Virus record (IMG/VR): IMGVR_UViG_3300028840_007531 | Location: 1-38,617 of that record | Reading direction: 5' to 3' (one strand) | DNA from: a virus | DNA: 38,617 nucleotides | The notes under the pieces: generated by a model | The model's input: only the letters and a program-made list of their open reading frames with translations | What the model was told of the DNA's origin: nothing | The model's database searches: none | Shown here: one piece after another, positions 23,183 to 30,524 of the stretch | Position numbering within the stretch: position 1 is the stretch's first letter | Layout: the number at the start of each line of letters is the position of its first letter | Made by a program: the position numbers and the translations under genes

Positions 23183-23995
23183 AGTTCGTTCACCTTCCTC
23201 TGGTTTTTTGGGGTTCTCAGGCTTTAGTTTCCCTAGAACCCACGACTTTAATTTTGAAATATTCACTAAGTCCCCGCCTGACAGGTCGGGTTCTTCTTCG
23301 TCGAATCGGAGACCACAGCCGTCCGCCACGCTGCACGCGCCTTTGGGGATGCCGACGGCGTAGTGGTCGTAGCGGATCTGTCGCTCGACGCGTTCATAGG
23401 GTTTGCCCTTGAAGACGCCACTTGTTAAATCTGAAACACTCCAGTATCCCACGGAGCCTTCACGGTTCCGTCCCGCCTTCAACTCGTCCACGTACCATTG
23501 CGGCGCCTTGTCCTTGTGGATGCGTGTGATGCCACGAACCACGTTATCGCCGTGTCGCACATCGATTTTCAAGGCTTCCCCGATGATGGGGTCGCAGCTG
23601 TCAACGGGGCGTTCATCGGGCGGATGCTGATACACGACGGGACGATGTTCAAGACTCCGATAACTTTCAGGGTCACTGAGTTCATCCCACGGCTTCAACC
23701 CCCCGTTCTGGACGCCTTCACGCGTGAAAACCGTGGGAATCTCAAGGATGTTGTCGTATTCGATGAGGTTGGCTAAATCAAAGTGTAAGGCGCATTCGTC
23801 GTGATGAAACTCGTCGCGTCGCCCATACTTCTCGTTCACGGCGGACCAGGCACTAGCGATGGCTTTGCCCTCGTCGTCGGGGTAGGTCTTCAACGCCGCG
23901 TTCACGACTTTGAGGAACATGGCCCGCGCTGCCGCAGGATACTTCTTCAGCTTCGGGAAGCGTTTCACGACGCCGCTAACGCTGGAATACGGCAT
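22751..23995 (-). CDS. ChaB-DUF2213-like prohead protease/scaffold fusion
   Basis: This is a 414-residue protein. Residues 1-58 are a ChaB-like domain (RFPKLKKYPAAARAMFLKVVNAAL ... AIASAWSAVNEKYG). Residues 70-240 resemble DUF2213, a phage prohead protease/scaffold-type domain (FTREGVQNGGLKPWDEL, EHRPVVYQHPP, REGSVGYWSVSDL). The C-terminal 150 residues form a charged coiled coil with a disordered tail and would act as scaffold. The neighbours are portal/MuF genes upstream and capsid genes downstream. The catalytic residues of the presumed protease are not obvious by eye. Confidence 0.8.
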   Translation of the reverse strand: MPYSSVSGVVKRFPKLKKYPAAARAMFLKVVNAALKTYPDDEGKAIASAWSAVNEKYGRRDEFHHDECALHFDLANLIEYDNILEIPTVFTREGVQNGGLKPWDELSDPESYRSLEHRPVVYQHPPDERPVDSCDPIIGEALKIDVRHGDNVVRGITRIHKDKAPQWYVDELKAGRNREGSVGYWSVSDLTSGVFKGKPYERVERQIRYDHYAVGIPKGACSVADGCGLRFDEEEPDLSGGDLVNISKLKSWVLGKLKPENPKKPEEGERTMSEEKGSQISPEIEAQLKELRELRDAKAAWETEKTGLATQLQAFKDAEAARIEAQRQAIIKDLIEGTEEKAEDYEGWSVPQLEKLKMKVVKPPQGGQSPKPTDRRGQTPPTGGSEPPASLEDSGKGLTVGSLFGKPMPGANEE

Positions 23996-24007
23996 AGTTC
24001 TTCACGT

Positions 24008-24280
24008 TTACTTGTAGATGATGTCCCACGTACACCGGCAGCCCACATGATTCGGGATACGCGGCGTAAACTGGCCCCGCCGATACCTTCGTCCTGATTG
24101 ACTGTCACAGTAGTCGCATGGTGGTGACCCGAAGTATGAGGTGACCCACTCAAAGCCCCAGATAGAGGGCGGCGCATAGCGGGTGAGGGCGTCATTGTAG
24201 GCGCGGTACACCGCGGCCTCCGCCAAATTCTTGAGTCTGACGTCGATGCCCGCGGGGCTCCTCCAGTAATCGCTACTCAT
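24008..24280 (-). CDS. short MuF-like minor head protein
   Basis: This is a 90-residue protein whose C-terminal half reads CDYCDSQSGRRYRRGQF followed by IPNHVGCRC, the conserved end motif of Mu gpF-like (SPP1 gp7) minor head proteins. Typical family members are 250 residues or more, so this is a reduced or truncated version that keeps only the Cys/His end. It sits between the portal-side zinc ribbon and the protease/scaffold gene, the usual place. Confidence 0.78.
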   Translation of the reverse strand: MSSDYWRSPAGIDVRLKNLAEAAVYRAYNDALTRYAPPSIWGFEWVTSYFGSPPCDYCDSQSGRRYRRGQFTPRIPNHVGCRCTWDIIYK

Positions 24281-24464
24281 TCGCTGTCACGGTGACGTCG
24301 TAGATGGGTTGCAGTGGCGACCCGCAGTCGGGGCAGTACCGCCAGTCCGCGGGATTCAATCGGCCGCATTGGGGACACTGTTTTAGCCACGCCGCCGAAG
24401 CGGTCGCCGTATAATATTCTCGTGAATACGCGTCGAATCCTGTTGGATAATAGCGTTCACTCAT
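24273..24464 (-). CDS. zinc-ribbon small protein
   Basis: This is a 63-residue protein with CPQC (30-33) and CPDC (44-47), a compact zinc ribbon, after a Tyr-rich N-terminus. It overlaps both the portal gene and the MuF-like gene by a few bases. It could bind nucleic acid or help assemble the portal vertex; the role is not known. Confidence 0.68.
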   Translation of the reverse strand: MSERYYPTGFDAYSREYYTATASAAWLKQCPQCGRLNPADWRYCPDCGSPLQPIYDVTVTANE

Positions 24465-26098
24465 TCCTGTTTCACCACGTCATCCAGCATCCGTTCAAAA
24501 TCCTTTAATAATTTAACTTCCTCCGCCTCAAAATTCGCCCGCTGCTCCGGCGTCAAGTCGGGGACGGCGTGGCCCACCACCCGCTCGATTTTGGCGCGGC
24601 CTTCTTCCCGCGCCGCCACGGAATAGCGGTGGATTAAATCGTTACCGACAGCAAGGACGTCGGGGGGAGCGATCCCAGCCTTAACTTTCGCCACTAATGC
24701 GTGGAGTTCCATATACAACTGTTCGGTGCTGACGGGGAGCTTCGTGAGGTGCGCCGCATCCTCTGAGGCCTCGGTCTTCAGTGTCGGCAACCTACCCGCG
24801 CCGATCTGCGGGTTCAACCCGAGGATTTGCTCTCTTGCTTCTTCGACGCTCATGAGGGGCGGTATATTCCTAAACGCATCACCCAACGCTAGCACAGCGG
24901 TTTCCATCTTGATCTTATTGAGTTCCGCGCGCTCCCTTTCAGATATTTCCCAGAGCGGCGTCCACTCCACGTCGAAGTCGCCCTCATCGAGGATGCCCCA
25001 TGCCTGAAGCTGCTGATAAAACGCGATGAGGAGGGGCTCCGCGTAGGTGCGCTGCTCATCGGCGATGTTATCATACCACATCTGCATGTTGACTTCACCG
25101 CTAGCGATGGCGCCCGCCTCGGTGCCCAGCAAAATCTGTTTGGGGATGCGGAGCTCACCCGCCATAATTTCTAATAACGGATCAAAGAGCTTGGCGGGGT
25201 CAAGGATGACGCCGCTGCCCTTCACCGTGTCAAGGACAAAGCTAGCGGGCTTAATGAAGCGTTTCTTGACATGGAGGTTTTCCAAATCCTCCTGCATGTC
25301 ATCGAGTTCCGCGTCGGTGGGCGACTCCACCGCCTCCGCATCATCCCACGACAACACGAAGAGGGGCGACGCATTCTGGTAATAGGCTTCGCCGGCGCTC
25401 CACACCCCATTCATGAACACCACGAAACTGTTGTAGGCGGGGGTGAGGACGCTGTTGCCCCACGTTTTGTCGCCGAGGTGGATGACGCGGCTCGCGTGAA
25501 TCCAGAAGGGCGTGATGTTGCCGCCCAACGTGATCTTATAACGTGTAATCTGTCCGTAGGTCTCGCTGTTCTGGTCTTTATCGTACTCCATTTCACTGAT
25601 CTGCTTGGCGTCGTACACCCGGAGATACGTGAGTGTATCGGGTTTTTCCACTTCGTCTTCGACCTGGAGGCCGTCGGCGACGCCGTACATGATGATGCTC
25701 ATGCCGTAGAGCCGCGCCTTGGCGTGTGCCTCCTGAAACCGCTTCCGCACCCGAAAATCCTGATTGATCGCCCAGATGTCTTTTTCGAGCTGGGAGTCCT
25801 GTACCTCGTCGCCCTGCTCGTTGACGACCTTGATGGTGAAGCCTTTGCCCCACACGCGGTCGGGGATGGCGTCCACGGCGTTGGTGGCGATGCCGCAGCG
25901 CTCATAGAGGTAGCCGAGGTCGTCTTTGGTGACGTCTTGGGGGAAGAGCTTCCACTCGTAGGCGGCGCCGAACTTGGGCTTCGCGCCCTCAAAGGCGTAG
26001 GCGGGCACCTGCTGCCCGTCCACACGGTATTCGGGGACGAGGCCTGTCCGATCAAACTCTTTCAACTGATTAAAATTGAGGACCGCGAGATTACTCAT
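24461..26098 (-). CDS. portal protein, DUF1073 type
   Basis: This 545-residue protein has the DUF1073 portal pattern: LYERCGIATNAVDAIPDRVWGKGF near 65-90, AHAKARLYGMSIIMYGV, a wing-like domain with ITRYKITLGGN ... WIHASRVIHLGD, and KQILLGTEAGAIASGE near 330. The C-terminal helices (ERERAELNKIKMETAVLAL, then PEQRANFEAEEVKLLKDFERML) fit the crown region. It forms the dodecameric channel for DNA. It is encoded after terL with a 137-base gap, which may hold a promoter. Confidence 0.9.
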   Translation of the reverse strand: MSNLAVLNFNQLKEFDRTGLVPEYRVDGQQVPAYAFEGAKPKFGAAYEWKLFPQDVTKDDLGYLYERCGIATNAVDAIPDRVWGKGFTIKVVNEQGDEVQDSQLEKDIWAINQDFRVRKRFQEAHAKARLYGMSIIMYGVADGLQVEDEVEKPDTLTYLRVYDAKQISEMEYDKDQNSETYGQITRYKITLGGNITPFWIHASRVIHLGDKTWGNSVLTPAYNSFVVFMNGVWSAGEAYYQNASPLFVLSWDDAEAVESPTDAELDDMQEDLENLHVKKRFIKPASFVLDTVKGSGVILDPAKLFDPLLEIMAGELRIPKQILLGTEAGAIASGEVNMQMWYDNIADEQRTYAEPLLIAFYQQLQAWGILDEGDFDVEWTPLWEISERERAELNKIKMETAVLALGDAFRNIPPLMSVEEAREQILGLNPQIGAGRLPTLKTEASEDAAHLTKLPVSTEQLYMELHALVAKVKAGIAPPDVLAVGNDLIHRYSVAAREEGRAKIERVVGHAVPDLTPEQRANFEAEEVKLLKDFERMLDDVVKQE

Positions 26099-26161
26099 CG
26101 TTTTCGCCTTTTCAAGAAACTAGGTATAAATAACGTAAAATGAAGATTGAAAAAAGATAAT

Positions 26162-26189
26162 TCAATACACCAGCATCTCGTGATGTCAA
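26162..26189 (-). promoter_or_regulatory. possible sigma70-type promoter before the portal gene
   Basis: The 137-base gap between terL and portal is AT-rich. On the minus strand TTGACA (26189-26184) is a perfect -35 and TATTGA (26167-26162) a partial -10, with a 16-base spacer. The start of the portal gene lies 63 bases further. The hexamers are the only support, and the host type is unknown. Confidence 0.28.
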
Positions 26190-26235
26190 GATACATGATG
26201 TTATGATAGAACGGCGACATAATGATTCATCAAGT

Positions 26236-27594
26236 TTATCGTAGGCTTGACCGGTACCGCGTCCGCTGCCCCTTATTTAATAACGCAAATGCGCCACTGG
26301 TCGCGTCCACCTGATCCTTGAATTTGCCTTCGGGAAACAACATTAATTCATCAAGATATGCTTCGTTCCATAAACCCGAAACCAGTTTCACATTACCTGC
26401 TTCTGCGGCGCTGCTCACGGGGTTGGCTCGCAATTCCTTGCTGCCCGTCACCTTGTCACCGTAAAACGGGAAGCCTTTCAATATTTTTCGCCGGTAATGG
26501 TCAATGGTGTTTACACCTGCACTTCCAGGCTCCTGCTCCATCCCAATAATACAGGCGTTTCCGAATCGGGCGCGGTCAAGTTGCGCCGTCAACTTTACTA
26601 GGGATTCTACGCCAAGTGGTGTTAACTGGTCCCGCTGTACATTAATGATGTAATATTGCCCTTTTGATTCACCGAGAAGGACGCCCGCCGTATATGCGGG
26701 ATCGTTATCTTTCGTCTTCTCCGTTGCCGCAATATCCCAATACCGCACTAAACGACATTTCTTTGGGTAGTCTTCCACTATTTCAAACCATGATCGCTTG
26801 AATTTTCGTCCTTCACCCCGGATCTCCCAGTTACCTTCGAGGAGCCGCGCCCGCGTGATGGGGTCAAGGCGGTTGAGGCTGCGGACGTAGCTGACGCGGT
26901 CGAGGTTGCGGTTATCTTCAAGCTTCGCGGGGACGAAGGGACGCTGGGGGTGACCGGGCTTCACGAAGCGGCGGTACACCCACTCCAGTCCGATACCGTC
27001 GGGGTTGCCCGCGCAGCGGAGCCGCAGCGGAATCGTGGTGTCTTCGAGGCGGCGGAGGCGGCTGCTGAGATACGTGTACTGGGTTTCGGTGAACTGCGGC
27101 AACTCGTCGAAGCCGATGTACTGGTAGGCCGAGGATTGGTAGCGGTACTTGTCTTTCTCCGACTCCATATTGCCGAACGCGAGTTTGGCGGATGAGGGAA
27201 ACGTCCAGATGTGGTCACGGTCATTCCAATGCGCGTCGGTGCCGCTGAGCCACTCCTGCGCCCGGTCCATCAGGGCCTCAGGAAGCTTCAAATCCGAGAA
27301 GGTGCGTCGGAAGAGGATGGCAGCGTACCGCGGGACATCCACATACTGGAGGGCACCCATCAAGAGCGCGTCGCTTTTGCCTCCGCCTGCGGCTCCACCG
27401 TAGAACGCTTCTTCCTCTGGAATTGATAAAAATAAAGCCTGTTTTTCCGTTAAGCCTTTTCCATCATCCCTCGGCAGCCGATGGCTTTCAGGTATCCACG
27501 GGTTCTCAAGTATCGTCGTCTTCAGCAGATTCCGCATCAATGAGAGTTGGCGGGAAGAGTACCGCGAATTGGCCGAGGAGGGCGTCAATATCAT
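26236..27594 (-). CDS. terL: terminase large subunit
   Basis: This is a 452-residue ATPase-nuclease. The ATPase part has Walker A YGGAAGGGKS (65-74) and Walker B YIGFDEL (159-165). The nuclease part shows RYWDIAA (284-290, Asp287), GMEQEPGS (351-358) and KDQVDATSGA, the three acidic clusters of the RNase-H-like fold. It motors DNA into the prohead. The start at 27594 overlaps terS by 323 bases in reading; an in-frame ATG at 27537 would overlap less. Ribosome sites are weak at both, so the start is uncertain. Confidence 0.93.
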   Translation of the reverse strand: MILTPSSANSRYSSRQLSLMRNLLKTTILENPWIPESHRLPRDDGKGLTEKQALFLSIPEEEAFYGGAAGGGKSDALLMGALQYVDVPRYAAILFRRTFSDLKLPEALMDRAQEWLSGTDAHWNDRDHIWTFPSSAKLAFGNMESEKDKYRYQSSAYQYIGFDELPQFTETQYTYLSSRLRRLEDTTIPLRLRCAGNPDGIGLEWVYRRFVKPGHPQRPFVPAKLEDNRNLDRVSYVRSLNRLDPITRARLLEGNWEIRGEGRKFKRSWFEIVEDYPKKCRLVRYWDIAATEKTKDNDPAYTAGVLLGESKGQYYIINVQRDQLTPLGVESLVKLTAQLDRARFGNACIIGMEQEPGSAGVNTIDHYRRKILKGFPFYGDKVTGSKELRANPVSSAAEAGNVKLVSGLWNEAYLDELMLFPEGKFKDQVDATSGAFALLNKGQRTRYRSSLR

Positions 27595-27916
27595 CTTTCC
27601 GCGTCACCTCCACGTCGGCTTCCACTTTGATCGTGGCTTCAATCCGTTCCTTCATCAGGCCTTTGTAGAGGTCAACGAGTTTCTCAAACTTCTTTGTGTC
27701 GCTGACTTCCCCATCACGAAAGAGGCGTAGAAGCTCGGCTTCAACCCACTCCGTCCACTCCCCACTCTGCTTCATCGCCGCCACGTCGCGTTTAATCGTG
27801 CGTTCGGTGACGCCGCAGATAAGGGCAATCCGCATATAGTCGTGCGTGGCAACGAGCTGTTTTATCTTCTCCTTGCGCTCGTCAAAGGGAAGGCTGGGCT
27901 GACTCCGAGGGGACAT
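27506..27916 (-). CDS. terS: terminase small subunit
   Basis: This is a 136-residue protein with an N-terminal helix-turn-helix (YMRIALICGVTERTIKRDVAAMK), typical of DNA-recognising small terminase subunits. A helical middle and an acidic C-terminus (DAESAEDDDT) follow. It is directly upstream of terL with overlap. The HTH would recognise the packaging site; no site can be identified here. Confidence 0.8.
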   Translation of the reverse strand: MSPRSQPSLPFDERKEKIKQLVATHDYMRIALICGVTERTIKRDVAAMKQSGEWTEWVEAELLRLFRDGEVSDTKKFEKLVDLYKGLMKERIEATIKVEADVEVTRKDDIDALLGQFAVLFPPTLIDAESAEDDDT

Positions 27917-27925
27917 AGGGGACGC

Positions 27926-28210
27926 TCATTCTTTGGGTTTGATGCCGTACTCAGCGCCGAGCTGCAGCGAGAAGGGCCCGAAGAAACTCGCAAACAACGT
28001 CACCACCGCCATCAAGACGTCACCCGCATTATAGAGGCCAACAAAGGCAATAAGCCCCGCTGGAAAACCCATCAACCCCGCGACGAAGGCGCGGTGATAC
28101 TTGTGGGCGTCGAAGGGACTCTTATCCTCGTGTTCTTCCATGGGTGGGGCGTCGGTGGCGGCTCGGACGATGGTTTGCCGCGCGTCGTACAGCGATCGAC
28201 GTAACTCCAT
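27926..28210 (-). CDS. putative holin-like membrane protein
   Basis: This is a 94-residue protein with a basic N-terminus (MELRRSLYDARQ) and two hydrophobic segments (about 43-60 AFVAGLMGFPAGLIAFVG and 65-82 VLMAVVTLFASFFGPF). A short charged end follows (GIKPKE). Two-segment membrane proteins of this size in phages are often holins. AAGGTGA precedes the ATG. No lysin gene is adjacent, so the lysis role is a guess. Confidence 0.6.
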   Translation of the reverse strand: MELRRSLYDARQTIVRAATDAPPMEEHEDKSPFDAHKYHRAFVAGLMGFPAGLIAFVGLYNAGDVLMAVVTLFASFFGPFSLQLGAEYGIKPKE

Positions 28211-28428
28211 TGAATCACCTTTTTTTACGTTGAGAAATATGAAGTAAACACCCTAGGGTTTTTGCGTAAAGAAATTTCGTAGTTGAGGGGGGCGCAAATA
28301 TGTTGGTTGCAAAGCGTCCGGTCATCGCATATTAGTGTAGAAGGGCTGCCCGCCCCAGAGGTTGATGCCAAAACGCGGCGTACCGGCTCTCGCCCCCCAC
28401 GAATAAAGGAGTTTCCTCCCTCATCAAC
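28211..28428 (-). other. gene-free region with long-range pairing
   Basis: This gap of about 210 bases has no credible gene. In minus-strand RNA, GGGGGGCG (28398-28391) can pair with CGCCCCCC (28294-28287), and GUUGA (28428-28424) with UCAAC (28286-28282), closing a loop of about 100 bases. GGAG-GAAA-CUCC (28419-28408) and GGC-GAGA-GCC (28394-28385) are GNRA-loop hairpins; the second competes with the long helix, so two alternative folds exist. The region precedes the holin-like and terminase genes and may be a late-operon leader with a regulatory fold. Confidence 0.45.
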
Positions 28429-28663
28429 TGGGTGACGAAAATCGTTTTTTATATTTTTCAAGCCATAATGCGCCTTTTATTCGGGAGCCTTCAATAGTTT
28501 CAATAATATTGAGGTTGGTTTCTTGACCTTGCGTACCGAGTTTAAATTGATGTTTTTTCTTCCAATAGAGCCGTTTACACGTATCGGAACAATAAAGTCG
28601 AGGACGGCCTCGTTTCTTTTGTTCAAATAATCCCCCGCAATAAAGACATTTTTTACGTGTCAT
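28424..28663 (-). CDS. small zinc-finger protein with GRPRxYCS motif
   Basis: This is a 79-residue protein starting MTRKKCLYCGGLFEQ, with the ATG overlapping the upstream stop. CLYC at 6-9 and YCSDTC at 25-30, with GRPRLYCSDTCKRLYW between, form a treble-clef-like zinc site seen in many phage and transposon-linked small proteins. The basic WKKKHQ end suggests DNA or RNA binding. The gene is AT-rich compared with the structural genes. Confidence 0.72.
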   Translation of the reverse strand: MTRKKCLYCGGLFEQKKRGRPRLYCSDTCKRLYWKKKHQFKLGTQGQETNLNIIETIEGSRIKGALWLEKYKKRFSSPS

Positions 28664-29024
28664 CTCGATTAAATTCACCACGCATATACTTACGCCCCTG
28701 ATATGGATGCCAAGCAAGAGGGCCTTCATCTAATTCATAATTTATAATAATTTTAGAATTCCTTTCTTCTATAACACCGCATTTTCGACAAGCACGGAAA
28801 CCCACATGATAATCCCAATCGTGTTTACATTTCTTTTTTTTCGATAATTGAATAATTACTTCTTTTGGTTTTATCTGATTTAAAAAAGAACAATTCTCTG
28901 ATTCATCTACGTGTTTACAAACATAACGACAATAATCGAGAGATATCACTGCCTTCTTAAATGAACAAAAAAAATCGAAAAGGCGTTTGCGGGGGCGACC
29001 CCGCGCCCTCTTCGGCTCAGACAT
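28653..29024 (-). CDS. Cys-rich AT-hook-like protein
   Basis: This is a 123-residue protein. KRARGRPRKR at the N-terminus is an AT-hook (core GRPRK), which binds the minor groove of AT-rich DNA. It is followed by DYCRYVCKHVDESENC and later by CKHDW ... FRACRKCGVIEE, a probable zinc ribbon. Codon use is AT-rich, unlike its 5' neighbours. It could be an early regulator or a DNA-bending protein; no family can be named with confidence. Confidence 0.68.
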   Translation of the reverse strand: MSEPKRARGRPRKRLFDFFCSFKKAVISLDYCRYVCKHVDESENCSFLNQIKPKEVIIQLSKKKKCKHDWDYHVGFRACRKCGVIEERNSKIIINYELDEGPLAWHPYQGRKYMRGEFNRDDT

Positions 29025-29226
29025 CGTGAATCATCCATCGTTTGCCGTGCGTGGTTTCCTCGTAATACGTGCAGCGCTCCTGTTTGCCGGGACAGCGACG
29101 ACGACCTTCCTGGATGACGTCGTTCGGCAACAAGTTCTCGTAGACGGCGCAGACCTCGCGGAAACTGACGCCACGCATCCGGCGGGCCTCAGCGATGACG
29201 TCGTCGCCTTTTATTGGTTGAGTCAT
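29017..29226 (-). CDS. small hypothetical protein
   Basis: This is a 69-residue protein starting MTQPIKGDDVIAEARRMRGVSFREVCAVYENLLPNDVIQE. The first 40 residues look like a helix-turn-helix-like or domain-interaction module. The C-terminus has CPGKQERCTYY, a possible metal pair. It overlaps the nuclease gene upstream by four bases and the AT-hook gene by eight. The role is unknown. Confidence 0.62.
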   Translation of the reverse strand: MTQPIKGDDVIAEARRMRGVSFREVCAVYENLLPNDVIQEGRRRCPGKQERCTYYEETTHGKRWMIHDV

Positions 29227-29885
29227 GAGCTGTCACCTCCCTTGCACCGCGCGTAGTGTTCGCAGTACTCGGGGTTGCACTCCCACGCCTCCTCGGGTCC
29301 CTCCAGCGCGTCGGGTTTGCTGCGGGTGAGGGCGTGGTCGAGCCTGAACGCCCGCGTCCACAGGTAATCCAGAATTTCAGGGTTCTCCTGAACGTCCTCC
29401 ACCACAAGGTCTTCCGCCAGCATCAGGATTCGCGCCTTCTGAATATCGAGGAGGTCGCCGTTGGCATGCGCCATCGCCAGGTAGCACTGGACCTGTCTTT
29501 GATAAAAGTCGCTGGCGCCGTATTGCTTGCGGTAGTACGTGGAGGCGGGCATCTTGAGGTCGCAGAGGACGCGCTCCCCTTGGTCGGAAAAAATGAAGTC
29601 GAGGGTGCCCGTGATCGTGATGCCGCCGCGGTGGACGGTGTAGGTCCGCTGGTTCACCTCGAAGAGGGGACTCCAGAGGTGGTCGAAGGTTTGGCCGCGG
29701 ACGATGTTCCACAGGCTCTTCACGCCCTTCGCGCCGTTGGGGTGCTTCCGTCTAAAGTAGGCTTTACGGAGGCAGTACAACAGGTCGGTGACGTGGTAGA
29801 GGTGGGGCACCTTGGGGCGATCCCGCACGCTGTTCCGCAGGTATTGGACGATGGGCGCAGGCAGGTATTCAAGGCCGATCATCAT
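29223..29885 (-). CDS. Cas4-like PD-(D/E)XK nuclease with four Cys
   Basis: This is a 220-residue protein. It has one Cys near the N-terminus (Cys38 in LLYCLRKAYF) and three at the C-terminus (Cys203, Cys208, Cys214), the layout of the Fe-S cluster in Cas4/AddB-like nucleases. The catalytic core shows GTLDFIF (Asp96) and CDLKMP (Asp109, Lys111), then QRQVQCYLAM like the QhxxY motif. Such proteins process DNA ends in viral replication or recombination. There are no CRISPR genes nearby, so a viral recombination role is more likely. Confidence 0.82.
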   Translation of the reverse strand: MMIGLEYLPAPIVQYLRNSVRDRPKVPHLYHVTDLLYCLRKAYFRRKHPNGAKGVKSLWNIVRGQTFDHLWSPLFEVNQRTYTVHRGGITITGTLDFIFSDQGERVLCDLKMPASTYYRKQYGASDFYQRQVQCYLAMAHANGDLLDIQKARILMLAEDLVVEDVQENPEILDYLWTRAFRLDHALTRSKPDALEGPEEAWECNPEYCEHYARCKGGDSS

Positions 29886-30067
29886 TTGTCATCACCCACG
29901 TCGCCGATGATGCAGTGGTGGCACACCCACTCCTTCGGGTCTTCCGAGGGAAAGCCCTTGGCGTTGCGTTTATCCACCAACTCCTCGCAGAGGGTACAGA
30001 ACATCATGTTGGCGTCCCACAGCAGGTCAGCGGACGCAGAGACGTCCCGCGGGTCAAGCACCATCAT
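29882..30067 (-). CDS. small zinc-binding protein
   Basis: This is a 61-residue protein starting MMVLDPRDV. The ATG at 30067 overlaps the upstream stop (ATGA) and has GGAGG just upstream; a longer in-frame start is less likely. CTLC (24-27) and CHHC (50-53) suggest a zinc site, with EWVCHHC at the end. Its role is unknown; it is one of several tiny Cys-pair proteins in this region. Confidence 0.66.
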   Translation of the reverse strand: MMVLDPRDVSASADLLWDANMMFCTLCEELVDKRNAKGFPSEDPKEWVCHHCIIGDVGDDK

Positions 30068-30336
30068 GAGGCCTCCATTTCGTGTTGATTTAACCAAAAC
30101 ATCTCGATGGCCTCCCATGTGTCAGCGACCAAGAGTAGGGCGCCACAGCGACATTTCGCAAACGCGGCGATGTGGTCGAATGCAATGGGTTTCTTGGTTT
30201 CCACATCCCACTCCGTGGCATGTTCCCAGAGAACACGGCGGTGATACTTGTTACAGTTTGGACAGCAAAAATCAACTTCACCGACTTTATGACGGATTTG
30301 GGGATATTTCTCGGAAACCACAATCATTCTACCCAT
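30064..30336 (-). CDS. small zinc-ribbon protein
   Basis: This is a 90-residue protein with CCPNCNKYHRR at 24-34 and CRCGALLLV at 62-70, the two halves of a zinc ribbon separated by about 35 residues. It follows a beta strand (VVSEKYPQIRH) and ends in an amphipathic helix. It may be a DNA- or protein-binding adaptor. It is closely packed between two other small genes. Confidence 0.66.
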   Translation of the reverse strand: MGRMIVVSEKYPQIRHKVGEVDFCCPNCNKYHRRVLWEHATEWDVETKKPIAFDHIAAFAKCRCGALLLVADTWEAIEMFWLNQHEMEAS

Positions 30337-30524
30337 TATTCCAGTTCCTCCGCGCGGTGCTCATTCAGCACAATCCACGCTTTGAGGGCACGGATAAATC
30401 CCAAGCTCAACGTTCGGCGGGAATACCTGTCAATCTTCGTGAGGCATTCATGTTCACCCTGGTACACGGTGACGGTGACTTCGGGATTGTAGGAGATGTG
30501 GTGGACTTGCATGGCTCTCGTCAT
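30336..30524 (-). CDS. small hypothetical protein
   Basis: This is a 62-residue protein whose start MTRAMQVHHISYNPEV is favoured because the ATG overlaps the stop of the radical-SAM gene (ATGA). It has a beta strand VTVTVYQGEH, then a basic helix (RYSRRTLSLGFIRALKAW) and an acidic end. No family is recognised. Confidence 0.6.
   Translation of the reverse strand: MTRAMQVHHISYNPEVTVTVYQGEHECLTKIDRYSRRTLSLGFIRALKAWIVLNEHRAEELE

Noticed and set aside
28404-28432. TTGATGAGGGAGGAAACTCC, similar to a minimal hammerhead
   Set aside because: The essential C3 is U and no stem I or stem III can be drawn; kept only as a hairpin in a gene-free region.
28225-28461. 78-codon minus-strand frame
   Set aside because: It runs through the GC-hairpin region and overlaps the end of a better supported gene in another frame; no ribosome site.
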